A stretch of 64,000 nucleotides of DNA from JAAZBG01 sp964390065 (GTDB taxonomy: Bacteria; Fibrobacterota; Chitinivibrionia; Chitinivibrionales; Chitinispirillaceae), in the NCBI GenBank assembly GCA_964390065.1, contig CAYMGX010000001.1, positions 53,215-117,214 on the forward strand, given 5' to 3'. The position numbers and the translations under genes are program-made. The notes beneath the pieces are model-generated. The model was not told where the DNA came from. It did no database searches and saw only the letters and a list, made by a program, of their open reading frames with translations. Numbering within the stretch: the first letter of the stretch is position 1; each line of letters starts with the position of its first letter. Shown here piece by piece: positions 26,189-35,145 of the stretch.

Positions 26189-27466
26189 ATGAATTTTATT
26201 GAAGAATTAAAGTGGCGTGGAATGATCCACGATGTTACACCGGGAACTGAAGAAAAACTTAATACAATGCGTTGTGCGGGATACGCAGGTTTTGATCCGA
26301 CAGCGTCATCATTGCATATCGGCCATATGATTCCGATCATGTTGCTGATGCATTTTCAGCGGTGTGGCCATAAGCCGATTGCGCTTGTTGGTGGTGCAAC
26401 CGGTATGATAGGGGACCCGTCAGGAAAGTCAATGGAACGTAACCTTCTTTCCCCTGATATTATTGCTCATAATCAGGAATGCATTAAAAAACAACTTGCA
26501 AAATTTCTTGATTTTTCGGGAGATTGTGCTGCTGAGATCGTTAACAATTACGACTGGTTTAAAAATTTCAGTTTTCTTGAGTTTTTGCGTGATGTCGGTA
26601 AGCATCTTACTGTCAATTATATGGTTGGAAAGGATTCTGTAAAGAATCGATGGGATAATGGCATTTCATTTACTGAGTTCAGTTACCAGCTGCTTCAGGC
26701 ATACGATTTTTATCATCTGTATACAACTAAAGACTGTGTACTTCAGATCGGCGGATCAGATCAGTGGGGGAATATTACATCCGGTACAGAGCTCGTACGC
26801 CGTAAAGCGTCGGGTGATGCATTCGCACTCACCTGTCCGCTTTTAAAGCGTGCTGATGGTAAAAAATTTGGTAAATCAGAAGGTGGACAAAGCGTATGGC
26901 TTGATCCGGAGCTGACATCACCCTACAAATTTTACCAGTACTGGATGAACACTGCCGATGAGGATGCTCCAAATCTGCTGAGAATTTTTACGTTGATGTC
27001 AAAGGAAGAGATTGATGCTATTCAGCAGGAGCATGCAAAGGCACCTCACGAACGGGCAATGCAGAAAGCACTTGCCAAAGATGTAACTGAACGAGTCCAT
27101 TCATTAGAGGATTATAACACTGCAGTGGAAGCATCAGAGATTCTTTTTGGTAAAGGAACAACAGAGTCATTAAAAGGCCTGTCAGAAAGCGATTTCCTTT
27201 CTGTTTTTGATGGTGTACCGAAAGCTGAAATTTCGAGGGACTCACTTGCTTCTGGTATTCCTGTTGTAGAACTAATCAGTGAGAAAACACCCATGTTTCC
27301 ATCAAAGGGTGAAGCAAAACGGATGATTGCTGGTGGTGGTGTGTCACTTAACAAAGAGAAAATATCTGATAGCGCAATGGTCGTATCAACAGATAACCTT
27401 ATGAATAACAAATATCTGCTTTTCCAAAAAGGCAGAAAAAGTTATTTTATTGTTGTTGCTGTGTAA
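26189..27466 (+). CDS. tyrS: Tyrosyl-tRNA synthetase
   Basis: Cytoplasmic class I aminoacyl-tRNA synthetase charging tRNA-Tyr. From ATG 26189, with AAGGAT upstream, it has 425 residues, as expected. The HIGH motif appears as LHIGHM, tyrosine-binding residues lie around YQLLQAYDF and GGSDQWGN, and the KMSKS loop reads KFGKS. The C-terminal S4-type RNA-binding domain is at about 355-425 (SKGEAKRMIAGGGVSLN). No tyrosine T-box leader is visible upstream. Confidence 0.95.
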   Translation: MNFIEELKWRGMIHDVTPGTEEKLNTMRCAGYAGFDPTASSLHIGHMIPIMLLMHFQRCGHKPIALVGGATGMIGDPSGKSMERNLLSPDIIAHNQECIKKQLAKFLDFSGDCAAEIVNNYDWFKNFSFLEFLRDVGKHLTVNYMVGKDSVKNRWDNGISFTEFSYQLLQAYDFYHLYTTKDCVLQIGGSDQWGNITSGTELVRRKASGDAFALTCPLLKRADGKKFGKSEGGQSVWLDPELTSPYKFYQYWMNTADEDAPNLLRIFTLMSKEEIDAIQQEHAKAPHERAMQKALAKDVTERVHSLEDYNTAVEASEILFGKGTTESLKGLSESDFLSVFDGVPKAEISRDSLASGIPVVELISEKTPMFPSKGEAKRMIAGGGVSLNKEKISDSAMVVSTDNLMNNKYLLFQKGRKSYFIVVAV

Positions 27467-27605
27467 ATCTGTTGATTACCATTCTATACATTTAAAATTT
27501 TTTGCATAATACGATGCAGGAAACGTATAGTTATCGTGGTAATCATAGTGGTGGGTTTGTTATGATGATCTAATTACCACATTATACATGAAGAGGGACA
27601 AGTTC

Positions 27606-29942
27606 ATGAGATATTCCTGCATATTGTTTTCATTATTAGTTGTTGTCGCTACGGTTATTGCTGCAGAGGAAGGCATAACCGTAATTGCCAGTGGTGATAC
27701 GCATGGGATGGTTCAAGCGTGCGATTGCACCGTAGAACCCGGTGGTGGTTTAGCAAAACGATCGTTCTTACTGAATACAATGGGTGGAAGAAAAAACATA
27801 CTTCTTCTTGACGCCGGAGGATTTTCTGCCGGTGGTTTGTATGACACCTACACAGAAGGACGTGCGGCAGATTCGATTCGTACTGAGCAGACGATTGCCG
27901 GTATGGAGCTGCTTCGGTATGATGCAATAGGTGTGGGCGATGATGATTTACAATATGGTGGGGAATGGCTTTTGCAAAGAGCAAAGGCTGCATCATTGCC
28001 TCTTGTCTCGGCAAACTGTTTCAGGGAAAATGGCTCGCTCCTTTTTACACCCTATCTTATACTTAACAAAGATGGAAAGCGAATTGCTGTTACATCTGTG
28101 GTAACACAGGAAAAACTATTTGCCGGTGATCCGAAGGTCATTGTTGATGATCCACTTAAATCGATGAAAAAAATCTGGAAAGAACTGCGTGCGAAGTCTG
28201 ATTATCAGATTGTTTTATCGCATCTGGGCAGCAGCAAAACACGGGAGCTGCTTGATTCCCTGCCGGATATTGATCTGGCAGTAAACGGTCACCGTAAAAC
28301 TGAAACAAATGCATTATCAATGGTAAATAACATACCGGTGATGCAGTTCGGGTTTCAGGGAAAAAGTTTGTCATACGCCCGACTGATTGAAAAAGGAAAA
28401 AAACTGATCGTTGACAAGAGTGGATGGTACTTTATTGCAAACGATCTTCCAGATGATCCGAAAGTATCCGCTATTATCGATGCATTAAAAAAAGGTAAGC
28501 AGACGGATGTTTATGATCTTTACATAATGAGTCAATGTCCTTACGGTCTTGAGGCGCTTGGTGACTTCGTAAGATTTATTGGAAAAAACCCGGATATAGA
28601 CTGGAATATCTGGTTTATAGGATCGGTTGATAATGATTCCATCCTGAGCTCTCTTCAAGGGCCGGCGGAAGTACGTGAAGAAATGATGTGGCTTGCGGTG
28701 AAGAATCTGTATCCATCACGATGGTTTGAGTTTATAAAAATGATCGCTGATTCATCAATAACCACTGAGATTACTCTCAAGAAAATGGGTCTTGCACAGG
28801 CAATTATTGATTCTTGGGTAGAAAAAAACGGTGTATCACAACTTGCGGGGCACTATCTTCGATCCGATCGTGTCAACATTAAAGCATCGCCGACACTGCT
28901 TATCAATAATAACCCTTATGAAAAACAGTTGACTCTTGAGAGACTCCTGAAAAACAGGTGTGAAGGTAACGGATCAGAAAAATACTGCGACTCGTTGCCT
29001 CAATGTGTTGATAATTCCGATTGCAAGCAAAAAGGTAAACTTGGAAAGTGTACAAATAAGAAGTGTGAATTTGTTGAGGCTGTAAAGTTTTCATTTACGG
29101 TTATCGTACCTGATTCATCACGACAAAAACCTGAAGATATGGTGATCGCGACAACCGAAGAACTCTTTGCCGGTGTGACAATTGAGAAGGTGGGAATGAG
29201 TACTCAAAAAGGGAAAGATATAATCAGGCAGTATCAGGTTGATGTTCTTCCTTTTTATCTTTTCAGCAGGGATGTAAAACAGGCATATAATTTTGAACAG
29301 GTAGAAAAGGGACTGGTTGATAAAAATGGAGGATTGTTTTTTAAGAAAGGGATTGTACGAAGCAATTACTTTCTAAAGCGCCCCATGGAGAAGGGTACAA
29401 TTGTACTGTTTGTAGATCCGTTTTTTAAAGATATTTCAGGGATTCTTAATAGCTTACAAAAAGACTCAGTCTTGTATAATAAAATTACCATTATGCCAAT
29501 GTTTTATGATGATCCTCAGAAAGATCTGTGGGGTACCGAAGAAGGATTTCGTCATGAGGAAGCACTCCGATGGCTGACAATGGAAAAGTTTTTTAGCAGT
29601 AAAGCAAAATCCTATCTTACAGAGTATGCTAAGTCTCCCGGTAATTCGTATTGGTTCAGATCACTTGACGGACTATCAATTCCATCCGATACCTTTGTAA
29701 CGACGCTTCGGGCAAACTCTGATGCACTTCTGGAGCATTGGAAACTGTTGCTTCAATTGTCAATACGTGAACCGGTTGCAGTGTTGTTTGATAATCGCGA
29801 AACCGCAATTGCAGGAAGTAAGAATGAGCTTGAGGCATTGTTAGGGGGCAGGGGGAAGGNNNNNNNNNNCGGCCGCCACCCAAACCAGCGCAGTCCAACG
29901 GGAGAAGCCGGAAGCAAGCAGCAAGTAGTTCTTCAGATGTGA
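27606..29942 (+). CDS. Secreted metallophosphoesterase fused to thioredoxin/DsbA-like domains (interrupted by assembly gap)
   Basis: ATG 27606 has AGAGGGA upstream and starts a signal peptide (CILFSLLVVVATVIA). Residues 25-285 are a 5'-nucleotidase/UshA-like phosphoesterase: ASGDTHG with Asp31/His33, a CDC pair (39-41) and GGLAKR, as in the CxC-containing branch of that family. Residues about 300-445 form a thioredoxin/DsbA-like domain with the redox motif CPYG at Cys311. A Cys-rich segment (about 448-485) and a second thioredoxin-like region follow. Ten N bases at 29860-29869 interrupt the reading frame, so the last 25 residues and the stop are unreliable. Periplasmic; substrate unknown. Confidence 0.75.
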   Translation: MRYSCILFSLLVVVATVIAAEEGITVIASGDTHGMVQACDCTVEPGGGLAKRSFLLNTMGGRKNILLLDAGGFSAGGLYDTYTEGRAADSIRTEQTIAGMELLRYDAIGVGDDDLQYGGEWLLQRAKAASLPLVSANCFRENGSLLFTPYLILNKDGKRIAVTSVVTQEKLFAGDPKVIVDDPLKSMKKIWKELRAKSDYQIVLSHLGSSKTRELLDSLPDIDLAVNGHRKTETNALSMVNNIPVMQFGFQGKSLSYARLIEKGKKLIVDKSGWYFIANDLPDDPKVSAIIDALKKGKQTDVYDLYIMSQCPYGLEALGDFVRFIGKNPDIDWNIWFIGSVDNDSILSSLQGPAEVREEMMWLAVKNLYPSRWFEFIKMIADSSITTEITLKKMGLAQAIIDSWVEKNGVSQLAGHYLRSDRVNIKASPTLLINNNPYEKQLTLERLLKNRCEGNGSEKYCDSLPQCVDNSDCKQKGKLGKCTNKKCEFVEAVKFSFTVIVPDSSRQKPEDMVIATTEELFAGVTIEKVGMSTQKGKDIIRQYQVDVLPFYLFSRDVKQAYNFEQVEKGLVDKNGGLFFKKGIVRSNYFLKRPMEKGTIVLFVDPFFKDISGILNSLQKDSVLYNKITIMPMFYDDPQKDLWGTEEGFRHEEALRWLTMEKFFSSKAKSYLTEYAKSPGNSYWFRSLDGLSIPSDTFVTTLRANSDALLEHWKLLLQLSIREPVAVLFDNRETAIAGSKNELEALLGGRGKXXXXGRHPNQRSPTGEAGSKQQVVLQM
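29860..29869. other. Assembly gap (10 N)
   Basis: Ten undetermined bases inside the phosphoesterase-fusion gene. The flanks are unusually purine- and GC-rich (GGGGGCAGGGGGAAGG before, CGGCCGCCACCC after) compared with the surrounding AT-rich gene. The true gap length is unknown, and the joined frame cannot be trusted. Confidence 0.95.
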
Positions 29943-29955
29943 TAATTTTTCGTAT

Positions 29956-29987
29956 AAAAAAAAGGCTCAGAAAACGAGCCTTTTTTT
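29956..29987. terminator. Bidirectional Rho-independent terminator
   Basis: Eight A, GGCTC, a 7-base loop, GAGCC and seven T. It is symmetric enough to end both the rightward fusion gene and the leftward DUF2914 gene. Confidence 0.8.
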
Positions 29988-30035
29988 ACAGATTACCACA
30001 TTGAAAAGTATGTATAGTTCTTATGATCCATTGAT

Positions 30036-30509
30036 TTATTTAATGTAAAATTTTACTGTTTTAAGTACTTCTTCATTTTTTGAATTTACTATTGATACAC
30101 GCCATTCCCCGGTATACACAGATGGAATTGATTTGGCACTGTATGTTCTCCAGCTTGATGAACCAATTTTCAGACTGACAGATGCCTGCAAGTCGTCATT
30201 GTAATACCATCGATGCTGTATCTCGCTGACATCTCTTGCTCCTTTAATTGCAGTGAAACAGTACAATCTTTTCACGTTAGGAGGAAATACAGAATCAATA
30301 ATGTCTGGTTCATTATCCTTAATATCAAGGCATAGTGCAATCCTGTCAACATATGCACCATTTGCGCCGATATTGGATTTGTCGGGTGATACAATTGAAG
30401 ATGCTGCCGGTTGCTGCTCCTGAGATGAATTTGTTCCTTGTGCAGATGCAGACACAACTGATAGTGTGACAACTGAAAACAGAACTTTAATTAACGCTGA
30501 AGGACCCAT
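30036..30509 (-). CDS. Secreted DUF2914-domain protein
   Basis: A 157-residue protein. ATG 30509 has AAGGAG six bases upstream; an in-frame start at 30536 does not. A signal peptide (LIKVLFSVVTLSVVSASA) is followed by a Gln/Ser-rich spacer. From residue 55 a domain with LYCFTAIKGA, IQHRWYYND and SSWRTYSAKSI, ending GEWRVSIVNSKNEEVL, matches DUF2914. This domain occurs in secreted or membrane proteins of several phyla and may bind ligand or protein; its function is unknown. Confidence 0.8.
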   Translation of the reverse strand: MGPSALIKVLFSVVTLSVVSASAQGTNSSQEQQPAASSIVSPDKSNIGANGAYVDRIALCLDIKDNEPDIIDSVFPPNVKRLYCFTAIKGARDVSEIQHRWYYNDDLQASVSLKIGSSSWRTYSAKSIPSVYTGEWRVSIVNSKNEEVLKTVKFYIK

Positions 30510-30718
30510 ACAAACTCCTTCTAAAAGTTTGGACAATTGTTTTTAAATTTAAACCATTTTTTAAGCGATTGAATCACTACTATTTTTAGTATATATTTAT
30601 GGTTTAAAAAATGCATTGTTTTTTTTATTTGTGTAAATGTGTCGTATAATCGTAATTTTGAAAACAGGGGTGAAGTGTTAGTAATAGTAATGCAAACGGC
30701 ATTTTAAGGAGAACTGTT

Positions 30719-31390
30719 ATGAATATTTTGTTGAACACAGTAGAAATCCGGGTTCTCGGATCTTTAATTGAAAAAGAGATAACTACACCTGAATACTACC
30801 CAATGAGTTTGAATGCACTCACCAATGCCTGCAACCAAAAATCAAACAGAGATCCGGTTATGGAACTTTCTGAAAATGAAGTTCATTCGGCAATAGAAAC
30901 ACTTCGGGACAAGCGTCTTGGCTGGCAGTTCTCCAGTGCAGGAGCAAGAGTGCCCAAATATGAGCATAATCTAAGAAGTCTTTTTACACTTTCAAAAGAT
31001 GAGATCGCTGTATTATGTGTCCTTTTACTGCGCGGACCTCAGACGATTGGAGAGTTACGAACAAGAACTGACCGTATGTGCTCGTTTGCATCACTTGAGG
31101 ATGTCGATAAAACGGTAAAAAGTTTAATTTCCAGGGAGGATGGTCCATTTGTCGTTGAACTGCCTCGTCAACCGGGAAGAAAAGAAAGCCGATATATGCA
31201 TCTTTTTGGCGGAGAGGTAGAGATCGATCAAAATAGTTCTGTTGAGAATCAGGTTACAGAGCATCCTAAAATATCGATTAGTTCGACATCTGATCGCATT
31301 TCAGCACTGGAAAATGAGATCACATCGTTGAAAACTGAACTAAACGATTTAAAAATGCAATTCCTTGATTTCAGAAAACAGCTTGAATAA
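30719..31390 (+). CDS. yceH: YceH-family (DUF480) winged-helix protein
   Basis: A 223-residue member of the DUF480 family. Residues 5-90 and 95-175 form two winged-helix units: the family hallmarks EIRVLGSLIEKE, TPEYYPMSLNAL, NQKSNRDPV, VLLLRGPQTIGELRTR and PRQPGRKESRY are all present. The last 35 residues are coiled coil (ISALENEITSLKTELNDLK). AAGGAG precedes the ATG. Family members are conserved, and their role is not established (possibly DNA binding). Confidence 0.9.
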   Translation: MNILLNTVEIRVLGSLIEKEITTPEYYPMSLNALTNACNQKSNRDPVMELSENEVHSAIETLRDKRLGWQFSSAGARVPKYEHNLRSLFTLSKDEIAVLCVLLLRGPQTIGELRTRTDRMCSFASLEDVDKTVKSLISREDGPFVVELPRQPGRKESRYMHLFGGEVEIDQNSSVENQVTEHPKISISSTSDRISALENEITSLKTELNDLKMQFLDFRKQLE

Positions 31391-31422
31391 GTATTTGTGC
31401 ATAGCAACATAACTAATGCAAC

Positions 31423-31448
31423 GTGTGTGAAATAGTATTTTCACACAC
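31423..31448. terminator. Hairpin between convergent yceH and a small leftward gene
   Basis: GTGTGTGAAA and TTTCACACAC form a 10-bp stem with a 6-base loop. A run of five T lies 6 bases further on. Confidence 0.5.
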
Positions 31449-31475
31449 CCATACTTTTTAAAGAAAAGTCTCTGC

Positions 31476-31706
31476 TTACCTGAATCGGTTTCTGAGTAGT
31501 TCCTCCATCGCTTCTTCATCAAGTATAATGGAACCTGCAACATGCCCACTGTTTTTAAGACCTTTTGGAGGGGCAGAGTGATCCAGTTCACCATCAACAA
31601 GAATAATTATTTCTGCTTCTCTGCCTATCATTCTGGAAATCTCAGGTGCAGAGAGAATAATTTTGTCTGATGTAATTTTATGTTTCAGTCGAATTGCGGT
31701 TTGCAT
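31476..31706 (-). CDS. Small protein, antitoxin-like (no toxin adjacent)
   Basis: A 76-residue protein. ATG 31706 is chosen for its AAGGAG site; a longer in-frame version from 31745 lacks one. Residues 1-40 (TAIRLKHKITSDKIIL, EISRMIGREAEIIILVDG) look like the short DNA-binding and dimerisation part of DUF2281- or RelB-like antitoxins. The C-terminal half is acidic. No toxin gene adjoins it: the next leftward gene is the convergent yceH. It could be an orphan antitoxin or an unrelated small regulator. Confidence 0.5.
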   Translation of the reverse strand: MQTAIRLKHKITSDKIILSAPEISRMIGREAEIIILVDGELDHSAPPKGLKNSGHVAGSIILDEEAMEELLRNRFR

Positions 31707-32170
31707 TGTATTTACTCCTTCTGAAAAAGCATATGTCGAAAACATCTTCTTAATCTGATTTAGTATTGTGAAACCTGTTTTTACATAAAAAAGAAAACAG
31801 TGCAGTTGTTTCTGAAAGATATCAGGAGCAGCTTAATTGGTATTCACATTCATAATCTATTGTTAAAATACTATAATTGCTTTGAAAAAAAAATATGCGG
31901 GAAGAAAATATTGATCAGGAATCATTTAGAATTTTTTTACTCATTACAACATTTTCATAACTTCTGTTCAAACAACACTTTTGTCAAATAAATACGGTAT
32001 ATGTGTCAAATGATATATTTGTAGTAAAGTGCTACGGATGACGTGTAAAAGCTGAGTGGTTTAGTCAATATATGCATAAATAAATAAAGAATACTATTTT
32101 GATGTTATTTATGTATCAATATATCGTCAAAATATCATCAAAAAAGCAGCATTATTTAAAGGGAGAAAGA
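31707..32170. other. AT-rich intergenic region, nothing recognised
   Basis: About 460 AT-rich bases upstream of the small ORF at 32171. Open frames in it have poor start contexts. No hairpin, tRNA or clear promoter stands out. Confidence 0.5.
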
Positions 32171-32287
32171 ATGAATGTACCAGAAAATAAAGATGCACCC
32201 GTTAAATCACAATCTGAAATTATAGTTGAAGCACCATATAATCAAATGGAATATAAAAAAGTGTTCTGCAAAATAGCGCGTTATTAA
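32171..32287 (+). CDS. Possible 38-residue leader or small protein
   Basis: A short frame with GGGAGAAAGA placed well ahead of its ATG, ending 24 bases before the SPOR-lipoprotein start. The peptide is hydrophilic with a mixed-charge tail and has no signal or membrane segment. A strong ribosome site on so short a frame suggests a leader peptide or small coupled protein, but there is no homology to support it. Confidence 0.35.
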   Translation: MNVPENKDAPVKSQSEIIVEAPYNQMEYKKVFCKIARY

Positions 32288-32311
32288 TTATCTTTTAGAG
32301 GAAGCATTTCG

Positions 32312-32869
32312 TTGAACATTAACCTCTGGAATCATATAATGAATTTTAAAATTATAACAATTGTATCTGTAACCGTTATGGTTATTGGTTGTACCCCGTA
32401 TGTTGGGAAAAAAAGTGACCAAACTGCACCACAACCTGAGAAAATAACGGAGAATGCAACATCGTTAACTCCGGCACCTGCGGTTAGTCCAGAAAAACAA
32501 ACGCTTACACTTATTGATACTCTGAATAAAGGGAATGAGTATGCACTCACTGAGAGTGATTTCATTTTACAATCAACAAAAACTGGAAAAAGTACGACCC
32601 CGGCAGTACAATCAGAGACAGTAACGAAGTATCGGGTGCAGATAATGGCTGCAAGCAATCCTGAGAGATTAAAAGAGGATAAAAAGAAACTTGAAAAACA
32701 ACTTTCTGCTGTTCTTACCATTGTTCAGGATGCTGCCTATTATAAATTGTATGCAGGTGAATTTAATCAGAAGAGTGATGCTGACGCGTTACTGCAAAAA
32801 ATAAAGAAGCTTGGTTATACTGATGCCTGGATTGCAACGATTAAAGGCGGTGCACCGGCAAAACGTTGA
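32312..32869 (+). CDS. SPOR-domain lipoprotein
   Basis: A 185-residue probable outer-membrane lipoprotein. GAGGAAG precedes the TTG at 32312; an ATG at 32339 is also possible and gives a tighter signal. The hydrophobic stretch ends in a lipobox-like VIGC. A Pro/Thr/Gln-rich linker follows. Residues 107-182 match the SPOR domain, which binds denuded septal peptidoglycan (YRVQIMAASNPERLKEDKKK, YYKLYAGEFNQKSDADAL). It probably acts at division or cell poles. Confidence 0.85.
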   Translation: MNINLWNHIMNFKIITIVSVTVMVIGCTPYVGKKSDQTAPQPEKITENATSLTPAPAVSPEKQTLTLIDTLNKGNEYALTESDFILQSTKTGKSTTPAVQSETVTKYRVQIMAASNPERLKEDKKKLEKQLSAVLTIVQDAAYYKLYAGEFNQKSDADALLQKIKKLGYTDAWIATIKGGAPAKR

Positions 32870-32886
32870 GGATATACTTTAAGATT

Positions 32887-33156
32887 ATGAAATGTGATTC
32901 TCCAGAGAATGAATGTTTTATTAAAAAGGGAGAGTACCTTTTTCATCAGGGTGATCTGACAAGGATACCTTTTATTATCAGGGCCGGTAAGATCCCTCTT
33001 TTCAATAACGAAACTATTATTGAATTTGATCTCGAACCAACAGAGACGATTGTGATGTTTTATTCGCTTGCCTGTAAGAATTTTATTAAACAGAAATACT
33101 TAAAAATCACGGTTCTTCAACATTACACCATAGAAGAAAAAGCACGAAAAATTTAG
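32887..33156 (+). CDS. Half-size cyclic-nucleotide-binding-like protein
   Basis: About 89 residues from ATG 32887 (a TTG at 32866 overlapping the previous stop is the alternative). FIKKGEYLFHQGDL, with FIIRAGKI soon after, resembles the first beta strands of a cNMP-binding (CAP-like) domain. The phosphate-binding cassette (GE and RA residues after a helix) and the C-terminal helix are absent, so nucleotide binding is doubtful. It may be a truncated homologue or an unrelated jelly-roll fragment. It starts 17 bases after the SPOR gene and is probably co-transcribed. Confidence 0.45.
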   Translation: MKCDSPENECFIKKGEYLFHQGDLTRIPFIIRAGKIPLFNNETIIEFDLEPTETIVMFYSLACKNFIKQKYLKITVLQHYTIEEKARKI

Positions 33157-33256
33157 CGTGTGTAAAAAAATGACATTTTTGTGGTCATTAAAACGTATTC
33201 AAAGTTGGCAGGTTTTCGGATCCGAAATTTTGATATATAACTGAGGGGCCTCTGGT

Positions 33257-34522
33257 ATGTTCAGATTACAATGTATATCAGTGATGTTGGTGATTCTGTC
33301 TCCATTTACGGCTTTTTTGACATTTTCTGAAAAAAATATTACTGATTCTCCCGACGCTTTATTGCTTCAGGCACTTGTGTCATGCGACAGTAGCGGTGTT
33401 AAAAACGCACTTGACGATGGGGCAGATCCGGAAGTCCTTGACGCTAAAGGCAGAACTCCGGTTATTACTGCATCAGCGGCCGGTTGTCACTCGATAATCA
33501 GGATGCTTATTGATGCTGATGCACATGTGAATGTAGCTGACAGTTCCGGGAAAAGCCCGCTTCTTTACACCGTTATCAACAATATGTCATCAGCTACTGA
33601 AGATCTGCTTAATGAAGGTGCTGATGTAAATCAGGGAGATACAGCAGGAGTACCCCCGCTCATGCATGCTGTGATGCGTAGTGATTCTGTTATGGTTGCA
33701 TTACTGTTACGGTATGGAGCCAACACATTTATTTCTGATGCAAAAGGAATGACACCATTACTCTATGCGCTTGAAAGACGATCTGTAGTTGTATCAGAAA
33801 TGCTGCTTCAGGCGGGTTCTGATGTCTCTGCACGCGACAGGAGAATGCGTACTCCAATTATTGCTGCTGCAGATGTATCAAATGTACGGCTTGTTCAGTT
33901 GCTTGTAACCTATGGTGCTGATGTTAATGCACGGGATGCGCACGGACGCACAGCGCTTTTTGCTGCGGTAGTTGTTAACAATAGTGATATTGTAAAGATA
34001 CTGCTTGATGCTGGTGCGGATGTCAATATGAAAGATAAAGATAACCGCACACCACTTATGATGGCCATGAGGTACGGATATAACAAGGTGGAAAAAGTAC
34101 TGCTCGAAAAAAGCCCGGATGGATATTCGCCACTGCTAACCGCCGCGCGCAATAACGATGTCGAGAAAGTTCGTGATTTACTGATGTTTAAGCCGGGGTT
34201 AGTTGACAAAAAGAATGATTACGGAAGTACTGCGCTGATAGTAGCATCTTCGCAGGGTAATCTGGCAATTGTTGATGAACTGATCATGTATGGAGCTAAT
34301 GTTAATATCAGGAATGATATTTTCGGCACGGCACTCATGTATGCGGTTGTCAATGGTAAAGTAGGTGTGGTAAGAAGACTGATTGATGCTGGTGCGGATG
34401 TAAACATGGAAAATAAATACAAACGTAATGCGATGGATTATGCATATGCTCGGAAAGATCAGAGAATTATCGAGATTCTCAAAGAATCCGGGGCACAGCC
34501 GACTATGTCGATTTTCAAGTAA
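33257..34522 (+). CDS. Secreted ankyrin-repeat protein
   Basis: A 421-residue protein. An N-terminal hydrophobic signal (CISVMLVILSPFTAFLTF) leads into about eleven ankyrin repeats from residue 35 to the end. Units of about 33 residues show GRTPVITASAAGCHSIIRML and ADVNMKDKDNRTPLMMAM-type spacing with ADVN turns. It is a protein-binding scaffold, probably periplasmic. Ankyrin genes in free-living bacteria often have unknown partners; the neighbours (SPOR lipoprotein, MGMT) give no firm clue. Confidence 0.85.
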   Translation: MFRLQCISVMLVILSPFTAFLTFSEKNITDSPDALLLQALVSCDSSGVKNALDDGADPEVLDAKGRTPVITASAAGCHSIIRMLIDADAHVNVADSSGKSPLLYTVINNMSSATEDLLNEGADVNQGDTAGVPPLMHAVMRSDSVMVALLLRYGANTFISDAKGMTPLLYALERRSVVVSEMLLQAGSDVSARDRRMRTPIIAAADVSNVRLVQLLVTYGADVNARDAHGRTALFAAVVVNNSDIVKILLDAGADVNMKDKDNRTPLMMAMRYGYNKVEKVLLEKSPDGYSPLLTAARNNDVEKVRDLLMFKPGLVDKKNDYGSTALIVASSQGNLAIVDELIMYGANVNIRNDIFGTALMYAVVNGKVGVVRRLIDAGADVNMENKYKRNAMDYAYARKDQRIIEILKESGAQPTMSIFK

Positions 34523-34578
34523 CGCAACAATGCTGGTATGCATGTCTTCTTGTTACAATTAATAATGGATTAATCACT

Positions 34579-35136
34579 TTGCGTCATAGCGATTTTGTAA
34601 CCATTCATACAGATCTCACAAATGCGAATGGATTACCGGTTAAACTGCAGTACCAGATAGTATCAACTCCATTTGGACTAATGATTATCGGCGGTGATGC
34701 GGATGGTTTAAGACTGTGTGATTTTGTCAATGATCCGGCAGAGTATACGACACAGTACAAAGGGCTTTATCCTGAAGTAATATTGTGTCAATGCGAATCC
34801 AGTCTTCTTCTGTTAGTACAATCTTTTCTGCTTGACCCATTGGTATTTCATGATCACATTCCAATAATTGTCAGTGCAACACAATTTCAGGTGGCAATGT
34901 GGAATTCGGTTCTTGATATTCCATGGGGAGATACATCGACATACACAGCAATTGCTGCTGATGCAGGGTATACAGGTGCAGTCCGTGCTGCCGGTACTGC
35001 AATTGGAAAAAATCCGGTTTTATTTGTAATACCATGCCATCGTGTTGTTTTGTCAAATGGCAAACCCGGTAATTACCTGCGGGGTACAGAAAAAAAGAAA
35101 ACACTTCTCGATTATGAATTTACACATAAAGAATAG
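34579..35136 (+). CDS. ogt: Methylated-DNA--protein-cysteine methyltransferase
   Basis: DNA-repair protein that removes alkyl groups from O6-alkylguanine by transferring them to its own Cys153. The active-site IPCHRV is at 151-156, preceded by the helix-turn-helix-like TQFQVAMWNSVLDIPWGDTSTY and AVRAAGTAIGKNP. GNYLRGTEKKKTLLDYE closes the protein. The N-terminal domain (about 20-90) is present, so it is the Ogt type without the Ada N-terminus. The start is a TTG without a clear ribosome site. Confidence 0.9.
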   Translation: MRHSDFVTIHTDLTNANGLPVKLQYQIVSTPFGLMIIGGDADGLRLCDFVNDPAEYTTQYKGLYPEVILCQCESSLLLLVQSFLLDPLVFHDHIPIIVSATQFQVAMWNSVLDIPWGDTSTYTAIAADAGYTGAVRAAGTAIGKNPVLFVIPCHRVVLSNGKPGNYLRGTEKKKTLLDYEFTHKE

Positions 35137-35145
35137 TATGGAACA

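Noticed and set aside
31800..31991. 63-codon rightward frame
   Set aside because: No ribosome site, AT-rich low-complexity peptide, no homology; chance frame in intergenic DNA.
33168..33190. AATGAC/GTCATT hairpin before the ankyrin gene
   Set aside because: Only 6 bp with a 9-base loop and no T tract; too weak to call a terminator.
33350..34510. Repeated DNA pattern that could be mistaken for a repeat array
   Set aside because: It is the coding sequence of about eleven ankyrin repeats; the units diverge at DNA level, so it is not a CRISPR or satellite.
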